A DNA stretch of 64,000 bases from Acidimicrobiaceae bacterium (GTDB taxonomy: Bacteria > Actinomycetota > Acidimicrobiia > Acidimicrobiales > RAAP-2): assembly GCA_003138895.1 (NCBI GenBank), contig PLHJ01000006.1, positions 62,001-126,000 of the forward strand, given 5' to 3'. Shown in pieces: positions 1 to 9,300 of the stretch. Each line of letters starts with the position of its first letter. Within the stretch, counting starts at the first letter, position 1. The notes under the pieces are model-generated. The model was not told the origin of the DNA. It did no database searches and saw nothing but the letters and a program-made list of their open reading frames with translations. Position numbers and translations under genes: made by a program.

Positions 1-2
1 AT

Positions 3-731
3 TACTTGGTGTTCCACATCATTGTTAACAATGGTGTGCCGCAGTTTGTCATCTTTCTTTCGGCCGGACTGCTTGTTTGGAACTTTGTCATTAACTCGGT
101 GTCAACCTCAACGGGGATTGTGGTCGACCGAGCGGGAATTGTAAAAAAGGTTGCGTTTCCGAGAGAAATTTTGGCTTTCTCGACGATTGGGACATCACTG
201 GTGTACTTCGGGATCCAATTGGGCGTCACCGCGCTGTACATGGTCATCGTGCACCAAGCGCCCATTTGGAGCATGTTATGGATTCTTCCCATTTCGCTCC
301 TGGCGCTCTGTCTTATTTGTGGAGCGATTGGCCTCTTCTTATCCGCGGTAAACGTGTACATGCGTGACACTCGTCACTTCGTGGACGTCTTTCTAATGCT
401 GTGGTTTTGGCTGACGCCGATTGTTTACAGTTATCAACACACAGTGGCGACCAAACTGCACAGTCACGTCTTACTGGGTATTCATTTGAACGACATATTT
501 TTCATCAATCCAGTGACGCCCATCGTGATGACGTTTCAAAAGGTCCTGTACGCGCACGCGTATGTTCGCGCCACCACACCCGACCACTCAATACTGAACA
601 TGCTCCCTAATTGGTCAGAAGGTTCGTACGTCACGATGAATCTGATTCTCGTGGGGGTTGGTGCGGCTGCTCTTCTTGTGGCACTAAAGATCTTTGGTCG
701 CCTTGAGGGCAACTTTGCGGAGGAGCTCTAA
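3..731 (+). CDS. ABC-2 type polysaccharide/teichoic acid export permease (Wzm/TagG-like), 5' partial
   Basis: Integral membrane subunit of an ABC exporter that probably moves a lipid-linked polysaccharide or teichoic-acid-like polymer across the cytoplasmic membrane. The frame is open to the window edge, so the N-terminus lies outside; 242 residues are present. Several hydrophobic membrane segments are visible, and the stretch NVYMRDTRHFVDVFLMLWF followed by PIVY is typical of the ABC-2 permease of Wzm/TagG/RfbA type. The stop codon shares one base with the ATG of the ATPase gene (TAATG), so the two are translated as a pair. The exported polymer cannot be told from this sequence. Confidence 0.9.
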   Translation, partial: YLVFHIIVNNGVPQFVIFLSAGLLVWNFVINSVSTSTGIVVDRAGIVKKVAFPREILAFSTIGTSLVYFGIQLGVTALYMVIVHQAPIWSMLWILPISLLALCLICGAIGLFLSAVNVYMRDTRHFVDVFLMLWFWLTPIVYSYQHTVATKLHSHVLLGIHLNDIFFINPVTPIVMTFQKVLYAHAYVRATTPDHSILNMLPNWSEGSYVTMNLILVGVGAAALLVALKIFGRLEGNFAEEL

Positions 732-1885
732 TGACCGCGGTAATTGAAGTTTCCGAAGTCAATAAACGTTTCCGTATTCATCACGAACGATCAAAGTCGC
801 TGAAAGAACGAATTATTCATCCAGGACAGGGTTCTTATTCCGACGTGCAGGCCTTGCGCGACGTGAATTTCTCAGTTGGTACGCAAGAGACCGTGGGCAT
901 CATTGGTCGCAATGGTTCGGGAAAATCAACACTTTTGAAGTGCATCTGTGGCGTTTTGAAGCCAACGAGCGGTCAGATTCTCATTCGAGGAACACTCGCT
1001 GGGCTTTTGGAATTGGGCGCGGGTTTTCAACATGAACTTTCGGGTCGCGACAACGTGTATTTGTCGGGTTCGATGCTTGGTCTGTCGACAAAAACAATCG
1101 ACCGATTGTTTGATTCGATCGTCGAATTCAGTGAATTGGAAAAATTCATTGATACGGAAGTGAAGTTTTATTCGTCCGGAATGTATTTGCGCTTGGCATT
1201 CTCGGTAGCGGTCAACGTCGATCCCGACATTTTGGTGATTGATGAGATCCTGGCTGTTGGCGACGAACGATTTGCGACCAAGTGCATTGACCGAATTGGG
1301 CAGTTCCAAAAAGAGGGCCGAACAATTTTGCTGGTTTCGCACAGCGCTGACATGATTCGCGGATTGTGTCACCGTGCGGTCGTGCTTGATCAAGGCCAAG
1401 TCATTGCGGACGGTCCTACCGGCGATTCGATCCGAGTATTTCGTGAACGCATGCTGGCCGACGCACCCAAACCCATTGAAGAAGCCGCGTCAGCTGGTTC
1501 GGCGACGATCGAAGCAGTGACCACACCGTCGGGTCGTTTCAATATTCTTTCCGGGCAACGTTTGCAGTTAAACGTTGATCTCGTCGCGCACCATGGGTTC
1601 GATGGTCACTTCATGATGGAGATGTTTTCAACGGAGGGAAAGCTAGTTACGCGAACAGACCCCATGATGAATTCGGTCTCCTTCTCGCCAGGTCCTCACC
1701 GTATTACCGTCGATCTGCCCGAAGTGCCACTGACCGACGGCGATTACGACATCAATCTTGGATTAGTGGGGCCTGATGGCTACGAAGTTCTGGCCTGGCG
1801 TGAACAAGTTGCGAAACTGCAAGTTACCTATAACGGCCGAGGGGCTGGTTGGATGGCGATGCCGATTGAGGTTTCGGTTAACTGA
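731..1885 (+). CDS. ABC transporter ATP-binding protein with Wzt-like C-terminal domain
   Basis: ATPase partner of the upstream permease, 384 residues. The N-terminal nucleotide-binding domain shows Walker A GRNGSGKST (about residues 59-67), the signature YSSGMYLRLAFS, Walker B ILVIDEILAVGD and a switch histidine in VSHSAD. After about residue 245 comes a beta-rich extension of some 140 residues resembling the substrate-recognising C-terminal domain of Wzt, which in O-antigen exporters binds the capped polymer end. That extension favours a Wzt-type exporter over a plain TagH. Its 3' end overlaps the convergent HAD phosphatase gene by 8 bp. Confidence 0.92.
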   Translation: MTAVIEVSEVNKRFRIHHERSKSLKERIIHPGQGSYSDVQALRDVNFSVGTQETVGIIGRNGSGKSTLLKCICGVLKPTSGQILIRGTLAGLLELGAGFQHELSGRDNVYLSGSMLGLSTKTIDRLFDSIVEFSELEKFIDTEVKFYSSGMYLRLAFSVAVNVDPDILVIDEILAVGDERFATKCIDRIGQFQKEGRTILLVSHSADMIRGLCHRAVVLDQGQVIADGPTGDSIRVFRERMLADAPKPIEEAASAGSATIEAVTTPSGRFNILSGQRLQLNVDLVAHHGFDGHFMMEMFSTEGKLVTRTDPMMNSVSFSPGPHRITVDLPEVPLTDGDYDINLGLVGPDGYEVLAWREQVAKLQVTYNGRGAGWMAMPIEVSVN

Positions 1886-2540
1886 TTCGTTCGAAGGAAC
1901 GAAGCGCTCCCCAGCGACCTAATTTTCCTGCGTTGTGTCCGTGATCGGCCCCGCGCAGCATTCGGTGGTCACCTCGAGAATTGCCGTACGCAAAAATTTC
2001 GGGTACTTGGTCGTAGTGCTGCTCATCAATCCATTCGTGCAGGCGTCGAAGTTTCTCTTCACCTCGACAATTTTGTCCGAGGTAACCGCCCGTGAGATTA
2101 CCGAGTGGATCCACCGCGAGTCGTGTCGCGACAGAACCGTGCGCGTGCAGGATGTTCGCTACCTCGTCGACGTACAGCGTCGGTGACGCCGACACAATGA
2201 CGACGTGGTGGCCTTGACGCAAGTGATCTTCTAGTTTGCTAATTGTTGAGCTTCGTCCATGCAACGCCAAGTGCTGTGTGGCAAACGAAGCAGAAGTCGC
2301 GGCGACGTCTTTCATGGGACGTCCTCGCAGTAACGAAGTGAACAGCGACTCCTTCACGCGGTCGGCGGCGTCGCCGCTCGCGAGTGCGCCGTAGGCGAGG
2401 GGAGCACTTCGACGAAGGGCGGCGCGGTAGACGGCGGGCGTTCCCGCAACGCGACAGAGCCAAGGAAAGACACTGCCACCATCGGTCAACGTGCCGTCGA
2501 GATCGAACGCCGCAACAACCGGTCGTGACGAAGATTGCAT
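1878..2540 (-). CDS. HAD-superfamily phosphatase, subfamily IB (SerB-like)
   Basis: Predicted cytoplasmic phosphomonoesterase of 220 residues. The four HAD motifs are visible: the nucleophile motif DLDGT (D13 and D15), motif II in VIVSASP, a motif III lysine in GEEKLRRL, and the acidic motif IV in AYGNSRGDHRML. The helical cap between motifs I and II fits the IB group, which includes phosphoserine phosphatase and similar small-molecule phosphatases. No serine-pathway gene is nearby, so the substrate is open. The gene converges on the exporter ATPase and diverges from the peroxiredoxin gene. Confidence 0.88.
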   Translation of the reverse strand: MQSSSRPVVAAFDLDGTLTDGGSVFPWLCRVAGTPAVYRAALRRSAPLAYGALASGDAADRVKESLFTSLLRGRPMKDVAATSASFATQHLALHGRSSTISKLEDHLRQGHHVVIVSASPTLYVDEVANILHAHGSVATRLAVDPLGNLTGGYLGQNCRGEEKLRRLHEWIDEQHYDQVPEIFAYGNSRGDHRMLRGADHGHNAGKLGRWGALRSFERIS

Positions 2541-2602
2541 TCGTGCAGTCTCCCAGCCCTCGTTGCAACGGAAATCTAATTATCTACAACTCCAGTAGAA
2601 AT

Positions 2603-2632
2603 TTGTGACATTGTGCGCGACGCTGCTAAGGT
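2603..2632 (+). promoter_or_regulatory. possible promoter of the peroxiredoxin gene
   Basis: TTGTGA (2603-2608) and TAAGGT (2627-2632) lie 18 bp apart, about 57 bp before the peroxiredoxin start. This is a fair match to a housekeeping -35/-10 pair in the divergent intergenic region, but it is assigned by eye only. Confidence 0.3.
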
Positions 2633-2688
2633 AACCACTGCGTTGAACCACGATGGTTCAGTGCATTTGTTCTACGAAGGAGCACATA

Positions 2689-3324
2689 ATGGCGATTCGT
2701 CTTGGAGACATGGCCCCCGATTTTGATGCAGAAACCACCGATGGATCTATCAATTTCTATGACTACCTCGGTGACAGTTGGGGCGTTCTCTTTTCGCACC
2801 CGAAGGACTTCACGCCGGTGTGCACGACGGAGTTGGGCGGCTTCGCCGCACGTAAGGCTGACTTTGACAAGCGCAACGCCAAGATCATTGGTCTAAGCGT
2901 TGACTCGGTCGCCTCGCACAAGGACTGGCAGAACGACATCAAGGAAACGCAGGGCACCGCTCTTAACTTTCCGTTGATTGCCGACGAGGACCACCACGTG
3001 GCCGACCTTTACGACATGATTCACCCAAACGCGAATGACACGCTGACTGTTCGAAGTGTCTTCATCATTGGCCCTGACAAGAAGGTCAAGTTGACGCTGA
3101 CGTACCCGGCCTCAACGGGACGAAACATTGAGGAGATTCTTCGTGTCCTTGATTCATTGCAGCTCACGGCGAATTACCAAGTAGCGACGCCCGTTAATTG
3201 GAAGGACGGCGACGACGTCATCATCACGACCGCCGTTTCTGACGAAGACGCAAAGACGAAGTTCCCTAAGGGCTTTAAGAAGCTGAAGGATTACTTGCGC
3301 ATTACGCCGCAACCCAACAAGTAA
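2689..3324 (+). CDS. 1-Cys peroxiredoxin (Prx6 type)
   Basis: Thiol peroxidase that reduces H2O2 and organic peroxides in the cytoplasm. The start is the ATG at 2689, with GAAGGAG 9 bp upstream; this gives 211 residues and the usual N-terminus, whereas the in-frame ATG at 2653 has no good ribosome site. The active-site motif PKDFTPVCTTE holds the peroxidatic cysteine C45 and the conserved threonine T42. No other cysteine occurs in the protein, so it cannot form an intramolecular disulfide and belongs with 1-Cys enzymes. The long C-terminal region with PVNWKDGDDVI is characteristic of the Prx6 group. A strong terminator follows. Confidence 0.95.
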   Translation: MAIRLGDMAPDFDAETTDGSINFYDYLGDSWGVLFSHPKDFTPVCTTELGGFAARKADFDKRNAKIIGLSVDSVASHKDWQNDIKETQGTALNFPLIADEDHHVADLYDMIHPNANDTLTVRSVFIIGPDKKVKLTLTYPASTGRNIEEILRVLDSLQLTANYQVATPVNWKDGDDVIITTAVSDEDAKTKFPKGFKKLKDYLRITPQPNK

Positions 3325-3341
3325 TCAACCAAGTCATAACG

Positions 3342-3380
3342 CAACGAGGTCGGTCCTTTGGGTCCGACCTCGTTGTTGTT
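3342..3380 (+). terminator. rho-independent terminator after the peroxiredoxin gene
   Basis: A perfect 12-bp stem (3342-3353 with 3364-3375) carries a short loop that can close further through CC/GG pairs. It is followed by a T-rich GTTGTT tract. It sits 17 bp after the peroxiredoxin stop codon and before the Shine-Dalgarno site of the next gene. Confidence 0.85.
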
Positions 3381-3422
3381 GGCCACCATTAGGTTGGCTC
3401 TTCAATACCTAAGGAGCATTTT

Positions 3423-4262
3423 GTGAGTACACCGACAACCACTTTCACGTACGCGGGCCAAACCGTTCGGCGTCTAGGTTTCGGCGCGATGCGAATCACT
3501 GGCAAGGGCGTCTGGGGCTACCCGAGCGACCAAGAAAATGCTCGGGCCGTACTTCGTCGTGCAGTGGACTTGGGAATTGACTTCATCGACACGGCTGATT
3601 CCTACGGACCGTACGTTTCTGAAGAGCTGATCTTCGAAGCGCTTCACCCCTACAACGATGTGCGCGTAGCGACGAAAGCCGGACTACTGCGGATGGGACC
3701 TGACGTCTGGTCGCCGTGCGGTCTGCCGGCGTACTTGCGCCAGGAATGCGAAATGTCTCTTCGTCGCCTCGGTGTTGACTCGCTTGATTTATTCCAGTTG
3801 CACCGCATTGATCCCGCCGTTAATCCGGACGATCAGTTCGGGCTACTAAAGGAACTGCTGGACGAAGGAAAAGTAAAAGCCGTTGGCCTCTCCGAAGTCG
3901 CCGTGAGCGACATCAAAGCTGCACAAAAAGTGCTGCCAATTAGCACGGTGCAAAACATGTTCAACTTGACTCAGCGAAAGAGCGAAGACGTGCTCGACTA
4001 CTGCGAGGAACAATCTATTGGCTTTATTCCTTGGTATCCGGTGGCTTCGGGAGAACTCACTCGACCCGGAGGAAAACTCAGCCACTTAGTAACCGCGACG
4101 GGTTGCACCGCCGCCCAACTTTCGCTGGCATGGTTGCTTCGACGTTCACCTGTGGTGATGCCAATTCCGGGCACGTCAAGCCTCGAACACCTAGAAGAGA
4201 ACTGCGCCAGTTCCGGTATTGACTTGAGCGACGAAACCTACGAGGCGCTGACGTCGCTCTAG
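3423..4262 (+). CDS. aldo/keto reductase
   Basis: NAD(P)H-dependent oxidoreductase with a TIM-barrel fold, 279 residues. The start is GTG at 3423 behind AAGGAG. The catalytic tetrad is visible as D56 and Y61 in [10 protein letters not shown]85 in ATKAGL, and a histidine in FQLHRID. The late stretch MPIPGTSS is the cofactor-phosphate region of this family. It stands alone after a terminator and ends 2 nt from the convergent acyl-CoA synthetase gene. The substrate cannot be assigned. Confidence 0.93.
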   Translation: MSTPTTTFTYAGQTVRRLGFGAMRITGKGVWGYPSDQENARAVLRRAVDLGIDFIDTADSYGPYVSEELIFEALHPYNDVRVATKAGLLRMGPDVWSPCGLPAYLRQECEMSLRRLGVDSLDLFQLHRIDPAVNPDDQFGLLKELLDEGKVKAVGLSEVAVSDIKAAQKVLPISTVQNMFNLTQRKSEDVLDYCEEQSIGFIPWYPVASGELTRPGGKLSHLVTATGCTAAQLSLAWLLRRSPVVMPIPGTSSLEHLEENCASSGIDLSDETYEALTSL

Positions 4263-4264
4263 GG

Positions 4265-6016
4265 CTAGTTACTCTGGGCGAGAAGTTCTTCTCGTAACTG
4301 TCGTTTTAGAACCTTGCCCTGAGGATTGCGGGGCAATGGTGTCGAGCGGAAGAATATTTTCGTTGGCACTGAAAACTTGGCGAGTCGGATGGCCACGTGG
4401 CGCATCAGTTCTTCCGCTTCGACAACCCGGCCTGGTCGAAGTACGACGACGGCGGTCACTTCTTCTCCCAATGTGGGGTGGGGGATACCAACGACTGCGC
4501 AGTCAGCGACGTCCGGGTGTTCAAAAATGACGCCCTCTACTTCAACGGAGTAGACGTTTTCACCTCCGCGAATGATCATGTCCTTCGCGCGGTCGACAAT
4601 GTGGATGAAGCCATCTTCGTCAATGCGACCGACGTCACCCGAGCGCAACCATCCTCGAGTGAAGGCCTTTCGGGTCTCTTCAGGTTTGTTCCAGTAACCA
4701 GCTACGACGTTGGGTCCCTTGATCCACAATTCGCCAATGACGTCGGGACCCGTCGGTAAATCGGAAGCGGGTTCATCCCCCTCGTAGTCCTCAGGAACAA
4801 TGACCACGTCACAAACGGGTATCGCTGGTCCGCAGCTCGTGGGCTTGGCGTCGTAGTCGGGACCAGAAATGAGGGCAACGGCCGCGGACGTTTCAGTGAG
4901 ACCGTAGCCATTGCCGGGCGAACCGACTGGAAACGCATTACGGATTCTCTTGACCAGTTCGGGTGGTGATGGAGCTCCACCGTAGGAAACGCTTCGAACG
5001 CTCGAGGTGTCGTACTTGTCAAAATCGGGGTGATCAATAATCTGCATCGCGATCGTGGGGACGCCACCGAAGTTCGTGATTTTTTCGTCCTGAATAAGTT
5101 GCAGGGCTTGGCCCGGATCAAAGTGGTGCGTCATAACGAGCTTGCCACCGGCCGCCGTGTTCACGGACATCACCGCGAGACAACCAGTCGCGTGAAAGAG
5201 GGGAATGTTGAGAAGAAAACCATTTTGCACGGGCGCTTCGTCACTCGTGTCGGGTCCAAAACGGATGTTCGCACGTTGTCCCACAAAGAAGAGATTCATT
5301 AAATTCGTCACTGCGTTTCGGTGTGTTCCGACGGCACCCTTAGGCTTTCCAGTTGTTCCGGACGTGTAAAACATCGTCGCAGGATCTTCGGGGCTTATCT
5401 CAATGGCGGGGGGAACGGCGTCGGAGGCCACTGGTCCAATGAAGTCGTAGAAGTGTTCGACGCGAACCTTGGACGACGTGTCGAGTGATGGAGCGTGCCC
5501 TTTTTTCTCGGTGAGGACGAGCAGTAAACGAAGATCGGGCAGTTCATCCAATTGATTCTTAATTCGCTCGTAACGCTCTTCATCGACAATGGCAACGGAG
5601 GACCCCGAATCACTGAGTCCGTAAATCAACTCGTCAGTTGTCCACCAGGCGTTTAGCGGTACACAAATGGCACCCGCGACGATGGCTCCCCAAAAGGAGA
5701 CCACCCACTCGGGCAGATTTCGCGACGCGACCGTTACTCGATCACCTTTTTCGACGCCAAACTCACGCAAGCGAAGTGCGAGCGTGGACGCTAAGCGGTA
5801 GTGCTCGTCGAAGGTCAAACGAGTGTCTTCGTAGACGAGAAAGTCTTTTGGCGCATGATTGAGCGAGAGGTCAAAGACCGTGCGCAAGGATCCCGGGGCC
5901 AATTTCCAAACTCGATATGAAATATCGTTGATGACCGTATTTTCAATTTCGAACATTTGACCGGGTGCGGTCATCTGGGCGTCGGCCTCTTCCATGGAGA
6001 GTGTGGCTTGCTTCAT
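4265..6016 (-). CDS. acyl-CoA synthetase (AMP-forming)
   Basis: Activates a carboxylic acid, probably a medium- or long-chain fatty acid, to its CoA thioester through an acyl-adenylate; 583 residues. Visible motifs are the P-loop YTSGTTGKPKG, the adenine-site motif YGLTETSA, the hinge and ribose motif GWLRSGDVGRIDEDGF followed by DRAKDMIIRGGENVYS, and the catalytic lysine in NPQGKVLKR near the C-terminus. It lies 10 bp downstream of orn on the same strand, so the two are probably co-transcribed. Chain-length preference is not readable from sequence. Confidence 0.93.
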   Translation of the reverse strand: MKQATLSMEEADAQMTAPGQMFEIENTVINDISYRVWKLAPGSLRTVFDLSLNHAPKDFLVYEDTRLTFDEHYRLASTLALRLREFGVEKGDRVTVASRNLPEWVVSFWGAIVAGAICVPLNAWWTTDELIYGLSDSGSSVAIVDEERYERIKNQLDELPDLRLLLVLTEKKGHAPSLDTSSKVRVEHFYDFIGPVASDAVPPAIEISPEDPATMFYTSGTTGKPKGAVGTHRNAVTNLMNLFFVGQRANIRFGPDTSDEAPVQNGFLLNIPLFHATGCLAVMSVNTAAGGKLVMTHHFDPGQALQLIQDEKITNFGGVPTIAMQIIDHPDFDKYDTSSVRSVSYGGAPSPPELVKRIRNAFPVGSPGNGYGLTETSAAVALISGPDYDAKPTSCGPAIPVCDVVIVPEDYEGDEPASDLPTGPDVIGELWIKGPNVVAGYWNKPEETRKAFTRGWLRSGDVGRIDEDGFIHIVDRAKDMIIRGGENVYSVEVEGVIFEHPDVADCAVVGIPHPTLGEEVTAVVVLRPGRVVEAEELMRHVAIRLAKFSVPTKIFFRSTPLPRNPQGKVLKRQLREELLAQSN

Positions 6017-6026
6017 TATCGCGAGG

Positions 6027-6593
6027 CTACTTCGCTACACCATCGTTTTGGTCGGACGCGGGATTAACGAAAAATTCGGAACGGTAGAAGGACAATTCTT
6101 CAATGGATTCGCGAATATCGTCGAGGGCACGGTGATTCGTTGCTTTTTCGGGGCGTTGGCCGAGAAGACTTGGACGCCAACGTTTGACGAGTTCCTTGAT
6201 GGTTGAAACATCAACGTTTCGGTAGTGCAAAAAGGCCTCAAGTTCGGGCATGTATTCCTGCAAGAAGCGCCGGTCGGTACCAATGGAATTGCCACAGAGA
6301 GGAACAGTCCCAGGCTCAACGCCGCTATCAATAAGAAACTTCAACGTGGCGAGTTCGGCTTCGCGACGCGACACCGTGGACTCGGAAATAAGGGGAAGGA
6401 GGCCCGACTTTTCATGCATCGCCGTCACGAATTCGCCCATGCGGCCTAGTTCCTCGGTCGTTGCGCGAACAACGAGGTCAGGTCCTTCGGCCAAGGTGAC
6501 CAGATTGTCATCCGTAAGAAGAGTGGCGATTTCGACAATCACGTGCTGGAGAGGATCAAGACCCGTCATTTCCAAATCCATCCAAATCAGCAC
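6027..6593 (-). CDS. orn: oligoribonuclease
   Basis: A 3'-5' exoribonuclease of the DEDDh family that hydrolyses 2- to 5-nt RNA, finishing mRNA decay and pGpG breakdown. The protein has 188 residues, normal for Orn. The metal-binding residues are seen in WMDLEMTG (D6, E8) and in the late HRALDDIRES motif (catalytic H and D). It diverges from dut across 61 bp and is followed 10 bp later by the acyl-CoA synthetase gene. Confidence 0.96.
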   Translation of the reverse strand: MLIWMDLEMTGLDPLQHVIVEIATLLTDDNLVTLAEGPDLVVRATTEELGRMGEFVTAMHEKSGLLPLISESTVSRREAELATLKFLIDSGVEPGTVPLCGNSIGTDRRFLQEYMPELEAFLHYRNVDVSTIKELVKRWRPSLLGQRPEKATNHRALDDIRESIEELSFYRSEFFVNPASDQNDGVAK

Positions 6594-6654
6594 GGGGTGA
6601 GGTTACCCGCATCCGCCCTTTGCCAAAATTCCACAGGGCGGTATCCTTCGCCCA

Positions 6655-7089
6655 ATGGAGATTCTCGTGCAACAACTGGATGCGGGGGCGGTAGCGCCCC
6701 GCTACGCCCACGAGGGAGACGCGGGCTGCGACCTCATTGCGAATGAAAAAATCACGATTAAAGCGCGCGGGGGCCGAGCTCTCGTGGGAACAGGAATTGC
6801 CGTAGCGATACCTGAGGGGCACGGGGGTTTTGTCCTTCCCCGCAGTGGTCTTGCCTCCAAGCACGGCGTGACGTGCGTCAACGCACCCGGCCTCATCGAC
6901 GCCGGCTACCGCGGTGAAGTGCGCGTGGCTCTGGTGAATTTGGACCCTGATGACGACTACACCGTTGAGCGTGGTGACCGGATTGCTCAATTAGTCGTGA
7001 TGCCGGTTACGGCACTGCAGTTTCAGTTCGCTGATGAACTTCCGGGCGCGAAACGTGACGCTGCGGGTTTTGGGAGTACGGGCCGATGA
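6655..7089 (+). CDS. dut: deoxyuridine 5'-triphosphate nucleotidohydrolase (dUTPase)
   Basis: Hydrolyses dUTP to dUMP and pyrophosphate, keeping uracil out of DNA and feeding dTMP synthesis. At 144 residues it is the trimeric type, with all five motifs in order: DAGCDL, PRSGLASKHG, NAPGLIDAGYRGE, RGDRIAQLVV and RDAAGFGSTGR. The last motif is the flexible C-terminal arm that closes over the active site. The stop overlaps the start of the next gene by 4 nt (ATGA). Confidence 0.98.
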   Translation: MEILVQQLDAGAVAPRYAHEGDAGCDLIANEKITIKARGGRALVGTGIAVAIPEGHGGFVLPRSGLASKHGVTCVNAPGLIDAGYRGEVRVALVNLDPDDDYTVERGDRIAQLVVMPVTALQFQFADELPGAKRDAAGFGSTGR

Positions 7090-8519
7090 GTTTTCAACCG
7101 CTCGATCCGCTCGACAGTGCCTTTGTTACCTTGGAGTTGCCGGGCGCGCCGCTACATATTGGTGCGGTATTGGAATTTGAAGCCGACGATGGTTTGACAC
7201 CCGGTGAGCGGTTCGCCGAGATGAAAAAGAACGTCGTTGCGCGCCTCCATGAAATCCCCGTGCTCACCAGACGAGTTGTTCGCGCTCCGCTCGACCTTGT
7301 GTGGCCTGTTTCTGCTGATGATCCAACGTTTGACATTGATCACCATTTCGTACGCATGGCGGTGGCGTCGCCGGGTGGTCCAGAAGAATTTGATCAACTG
7401 GTTAGTCGCATCATGTCGCGGGAACTAGTCAGAGATCGACCGCTTTGGGAAATTAACGTCATTGAGGGTTTGGCGAATGGTCGCGGCGCCATTGTCTTTA
7501 AAGTTCATCACGCTCTCGCTGATGGCGTATCGGGAGCTTCCACCTTTGCTGGTCTCTTTGACATCTCACCCGATGTTCGCGTGCCCACCCCGCCGGAGGA
7601 ATCGATTGCAAAATCCATTCGTCTTCCGTCGCCCATCGACCTTTTCACTGACACGCTGCGCCGGGTCCGAGAAAAGCCCAAGAAAGTTCTCGGTTCCGTG
7701 ACGTCCAACGTGGAGTTTGCCGCCGACGCCGTTCAGCGGGTGGCTCGAGCCCTTAAGGCCCACGAACAAGGAATTGACGAGACGGAACAGCCGACGTTTT
7801 TGGAGGCTGCTCGCACGTCCATCAATGGCGCTCCGAGCCACGTGAAGAAATATTCGAGGCTGAGTATTCCTCTGAGTGAAGCAAAAAAAGCTGCGAAAAG
7901 CCGTGACGCCACGGTCACCGATTTGGTGCTGAGTGTCGTATCGGGGGGACTGCGCCGACTTTTTGAAGACCGTGGCGAAGTCCTCTCTCGTGACCTCATT
8001 GCCTTCATGCCCATCAATGTTCGCCGTCCCGGAGCTGAGGGCGATTTAGGCAATCAATTCTCTGCGATGCTCGTGCGCTTACGAACCGACATTGCTGATC
8101 CTGAAGCTCGCTTGCGAGCAATTGCGCAGAATTCGTCTAAGGCGGTTAATGAACATCGTCAGAGCGGCTCGCAATTGCTCATGAATCTTGCCGCTCGCTC
8201 CGGTCCAGCGCTTGCCTCAGTGGCGGGAAAGACCATATCGTCGTTGCAGCTTTTTGACCGCCTGCCACCAATCGCGAACGTGGTGGTGTCCTCGGTTCCG
8301 GGGCCGCCGATACCCCTTTGGATCAGCGGACACCGTATTTTGAGCGCGTCACCACTCGGCCCGCTGATGGCCGGATTGTCACTCAATGTCACCGTGCTTG
8401 GTTATGGCGACCAACTAGATTTTGGCCTCTTGGCGTGCGCTCGAAGGGTCCCTGAACTCGAACAGTTCCGCGAATATCTCGATCTTGAAGCGCAGTATTT
8501 GTTAGAGAGCGATGATTAG
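7086..8519 (+). CDS. wax ester synthase/diacylglycerol acyltransferase (WS/DGAT family)
   Basis: Membrane-associated acyltransferase that joins acyl-CoA to diacylglycerol or a fatty alcohol, producing storage triacylglycerol or wax ester; 477 residues. The catalytic motif HHALADG lies near residues 141-147, and the C-terminal region has the family signature around PPIPLWISGHRI and LNVTVLGYGDQLDFG. Such genes are common and often multicopy in lipid-accumulating actinobacteria. Translationally coupled to dut by a 4-nt overlap, although no shared function is evident. Confidence 0.93.
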   Translation: MSFQPLDPLDSAFVTLELPGAPLHIGAVLEFEADDGLTPGERFAEMKKNVVARLHEIPVLTRRVVRAPLDLVWPVSADDPTFDIDHHFVRMAVASPGGPEEFDQLVSRIMSRELVRDRPLWEINVIEGLANGRGAIVFKVHHALADGVSGASTFAGLFDISPDVRVPTPPEESIAKSIRLPSPIDLFTDTLRRVREKPKKVLGSVTSNVEFAADAVQRVARALKAHEQGIDETEQPTFLEAARTSINGAPSHVKKYSRLSIPLSEAKKAAKSRDATVTDLVLSVVSGGLRRLFEDRGEVLSRDLIAFMPINVRRPGAEGDLGNQFSAMLVRLRTDIADPEARLRAIAQNSSKAVNEHRQSGSQLLMNLAARSGPALASVAGKTISSLQLFDRLPPIANVVVSSVPGPPIPLWISGHRILSASPLGPLMAGLSLNVTVLGYGDQLDFGLLACARRVPELEQFREYLDLEAQYLLESDD

Positions 8520-8570
8520 CGAGTCCCAGCAAGGAAGTCAAGAGGTGCCGTCGGCTAATCTGTCTACGAC

Positions 8571-8646
8571 GCGGATGTGGCTCAGTTGGTAGAGCACAAC
8601 CTTGCCAAGGTTGGGGTCGCGGGTTCGAGTCCCGTCATCCGCTCCA
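8571..8646 (+). tRNA. tRNA-Gly (GCC)
   Basis: A full cloverleaf can be drawn. The acceptor stem GCGGATG (8571-8577) pairs with CATCCGC (8636-8642), followed by discriminator T and an encoded CCA (8644-8646). The anticodon stem CAACC/GGTTG encloses the loop TTGCCAA, with anticodon GCC at 8604-8606. The T-arm has GGGTTCGAGTCCC. The D-arm has the expected GGTAGAGC region. No integrase or duplicated 3' end is present nearby, so it shows no sign of use as an attachment site. Confidence 0.98.
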
Positions 8647-8658
8647 GAGAGATTGTTG

Positions 8659-8698
8659 GTGATTCCCGGTCCCAAAGTGGGCCGGGAATCACGCTTTT
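8659..8698. terminator. bidirectional terminator between tRNA-Gly and the TetR gene
   Basis: A perfect 11-bp stem (8659-8669 with 8682-8692) is extended by an inner CCC/GGG pair and followed by CTTTT on the plus strand. It ends the tRNA transcript and overlaps the last codons of the convergent TetR-family gene, so it may serve both directions. Confidence 0.85.
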
Positions 8699-9285
8699 GG
8701 TGCCGGTGTGGCCCGTCGAAAGCCGAAATCGCTGACGTCTTCGAGCTGGGAAAATCCGTCCCGTATGGCGTCGGTCAGGTCACCCTTGTGACGTGGATCG
8801 AGCCACGCGTCAAACCCCACCCGAAATACCACCACGCCCGCTTCGCTCGCTAGGGTCGCTGCGGGTTCGCTGACGCCTCGCTCTCGAAGAGCACCGGCCA
8901 ACACGGCTGCGAGTGTGGCCATCTTGATTAACTCGCGCTCTCGCAATTCCGGGTTTGCTTTGATGACGGCTTGACGCAACTGGGCTCCTTCACGGCGCTG
9001 CTCGAAGAAGGGATTAATGGACTCAAACGCCTGCGCGACGACACTCAAAGGTTGCGACGAAGGCGGTGCGTCATGCACGACGTCGACAAGGATCTTCTGC
9101 AATTCTTCTGCGCCCGCGAAAAGTACTTCGCGTTTATCGGCGAAGTAGCGAAAAAAAGTCCGCTCGGTAAGCCCCGCTCGCTCAGCGATTTCGGCAACGG
9201 TTGTGTTCTCAAATCCCTGATCAGCGAAGAGTTCTAAGGCCGCCCGTTGAAGTCGACCCTCCGCGTTTGGTTCCCAGCGACTCAT
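8689..9285 (-). CDS. TetR/AcrR family transcriptional regulator
   Basis: Dimeric repressor of 198 residues. The N-terminal helix-turn-helix is clear from ALELFADQGFENTTVAEIA through GLTERTFFRYFADKREVLF (about residues 15-55). The remaining helical part is the variable ligand-binding domain and gives no clue to the inducer. The gene diverges from an epimerase/reductase gene, and two operator-like palindromes occupy the shared 122-bp spacer. That is the classic layout for a TetR repressor controlling itself and its neighbour. Confidence 0.93.
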   Translation of the reverse strand: MSRWEPNAEGRLQRAALELFADQGFENTTVAEIAERAGLTERTFFRYFADKREVLFAGAEELQKILVDVVHDAPPSSQPLSVVAQAFESINPFFEQRREGAQLRQAVIKANPELRERELIKMATLAAVLAGALRERGVSEPAATLASEAGVVVFRVGFDAWLDPRHKGDLTDAIRDGFSQLEDVSDFGFRRATPAPKA

Positions 9286-9300
9286 GCAGGACAGTCTAGA

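Noticed and set aside
8571-8646. tRNA-Gly as a possible integration site
   Set aside because: No integrase, no repeated tRNA 3' end and no composition change in the following 10 kb.
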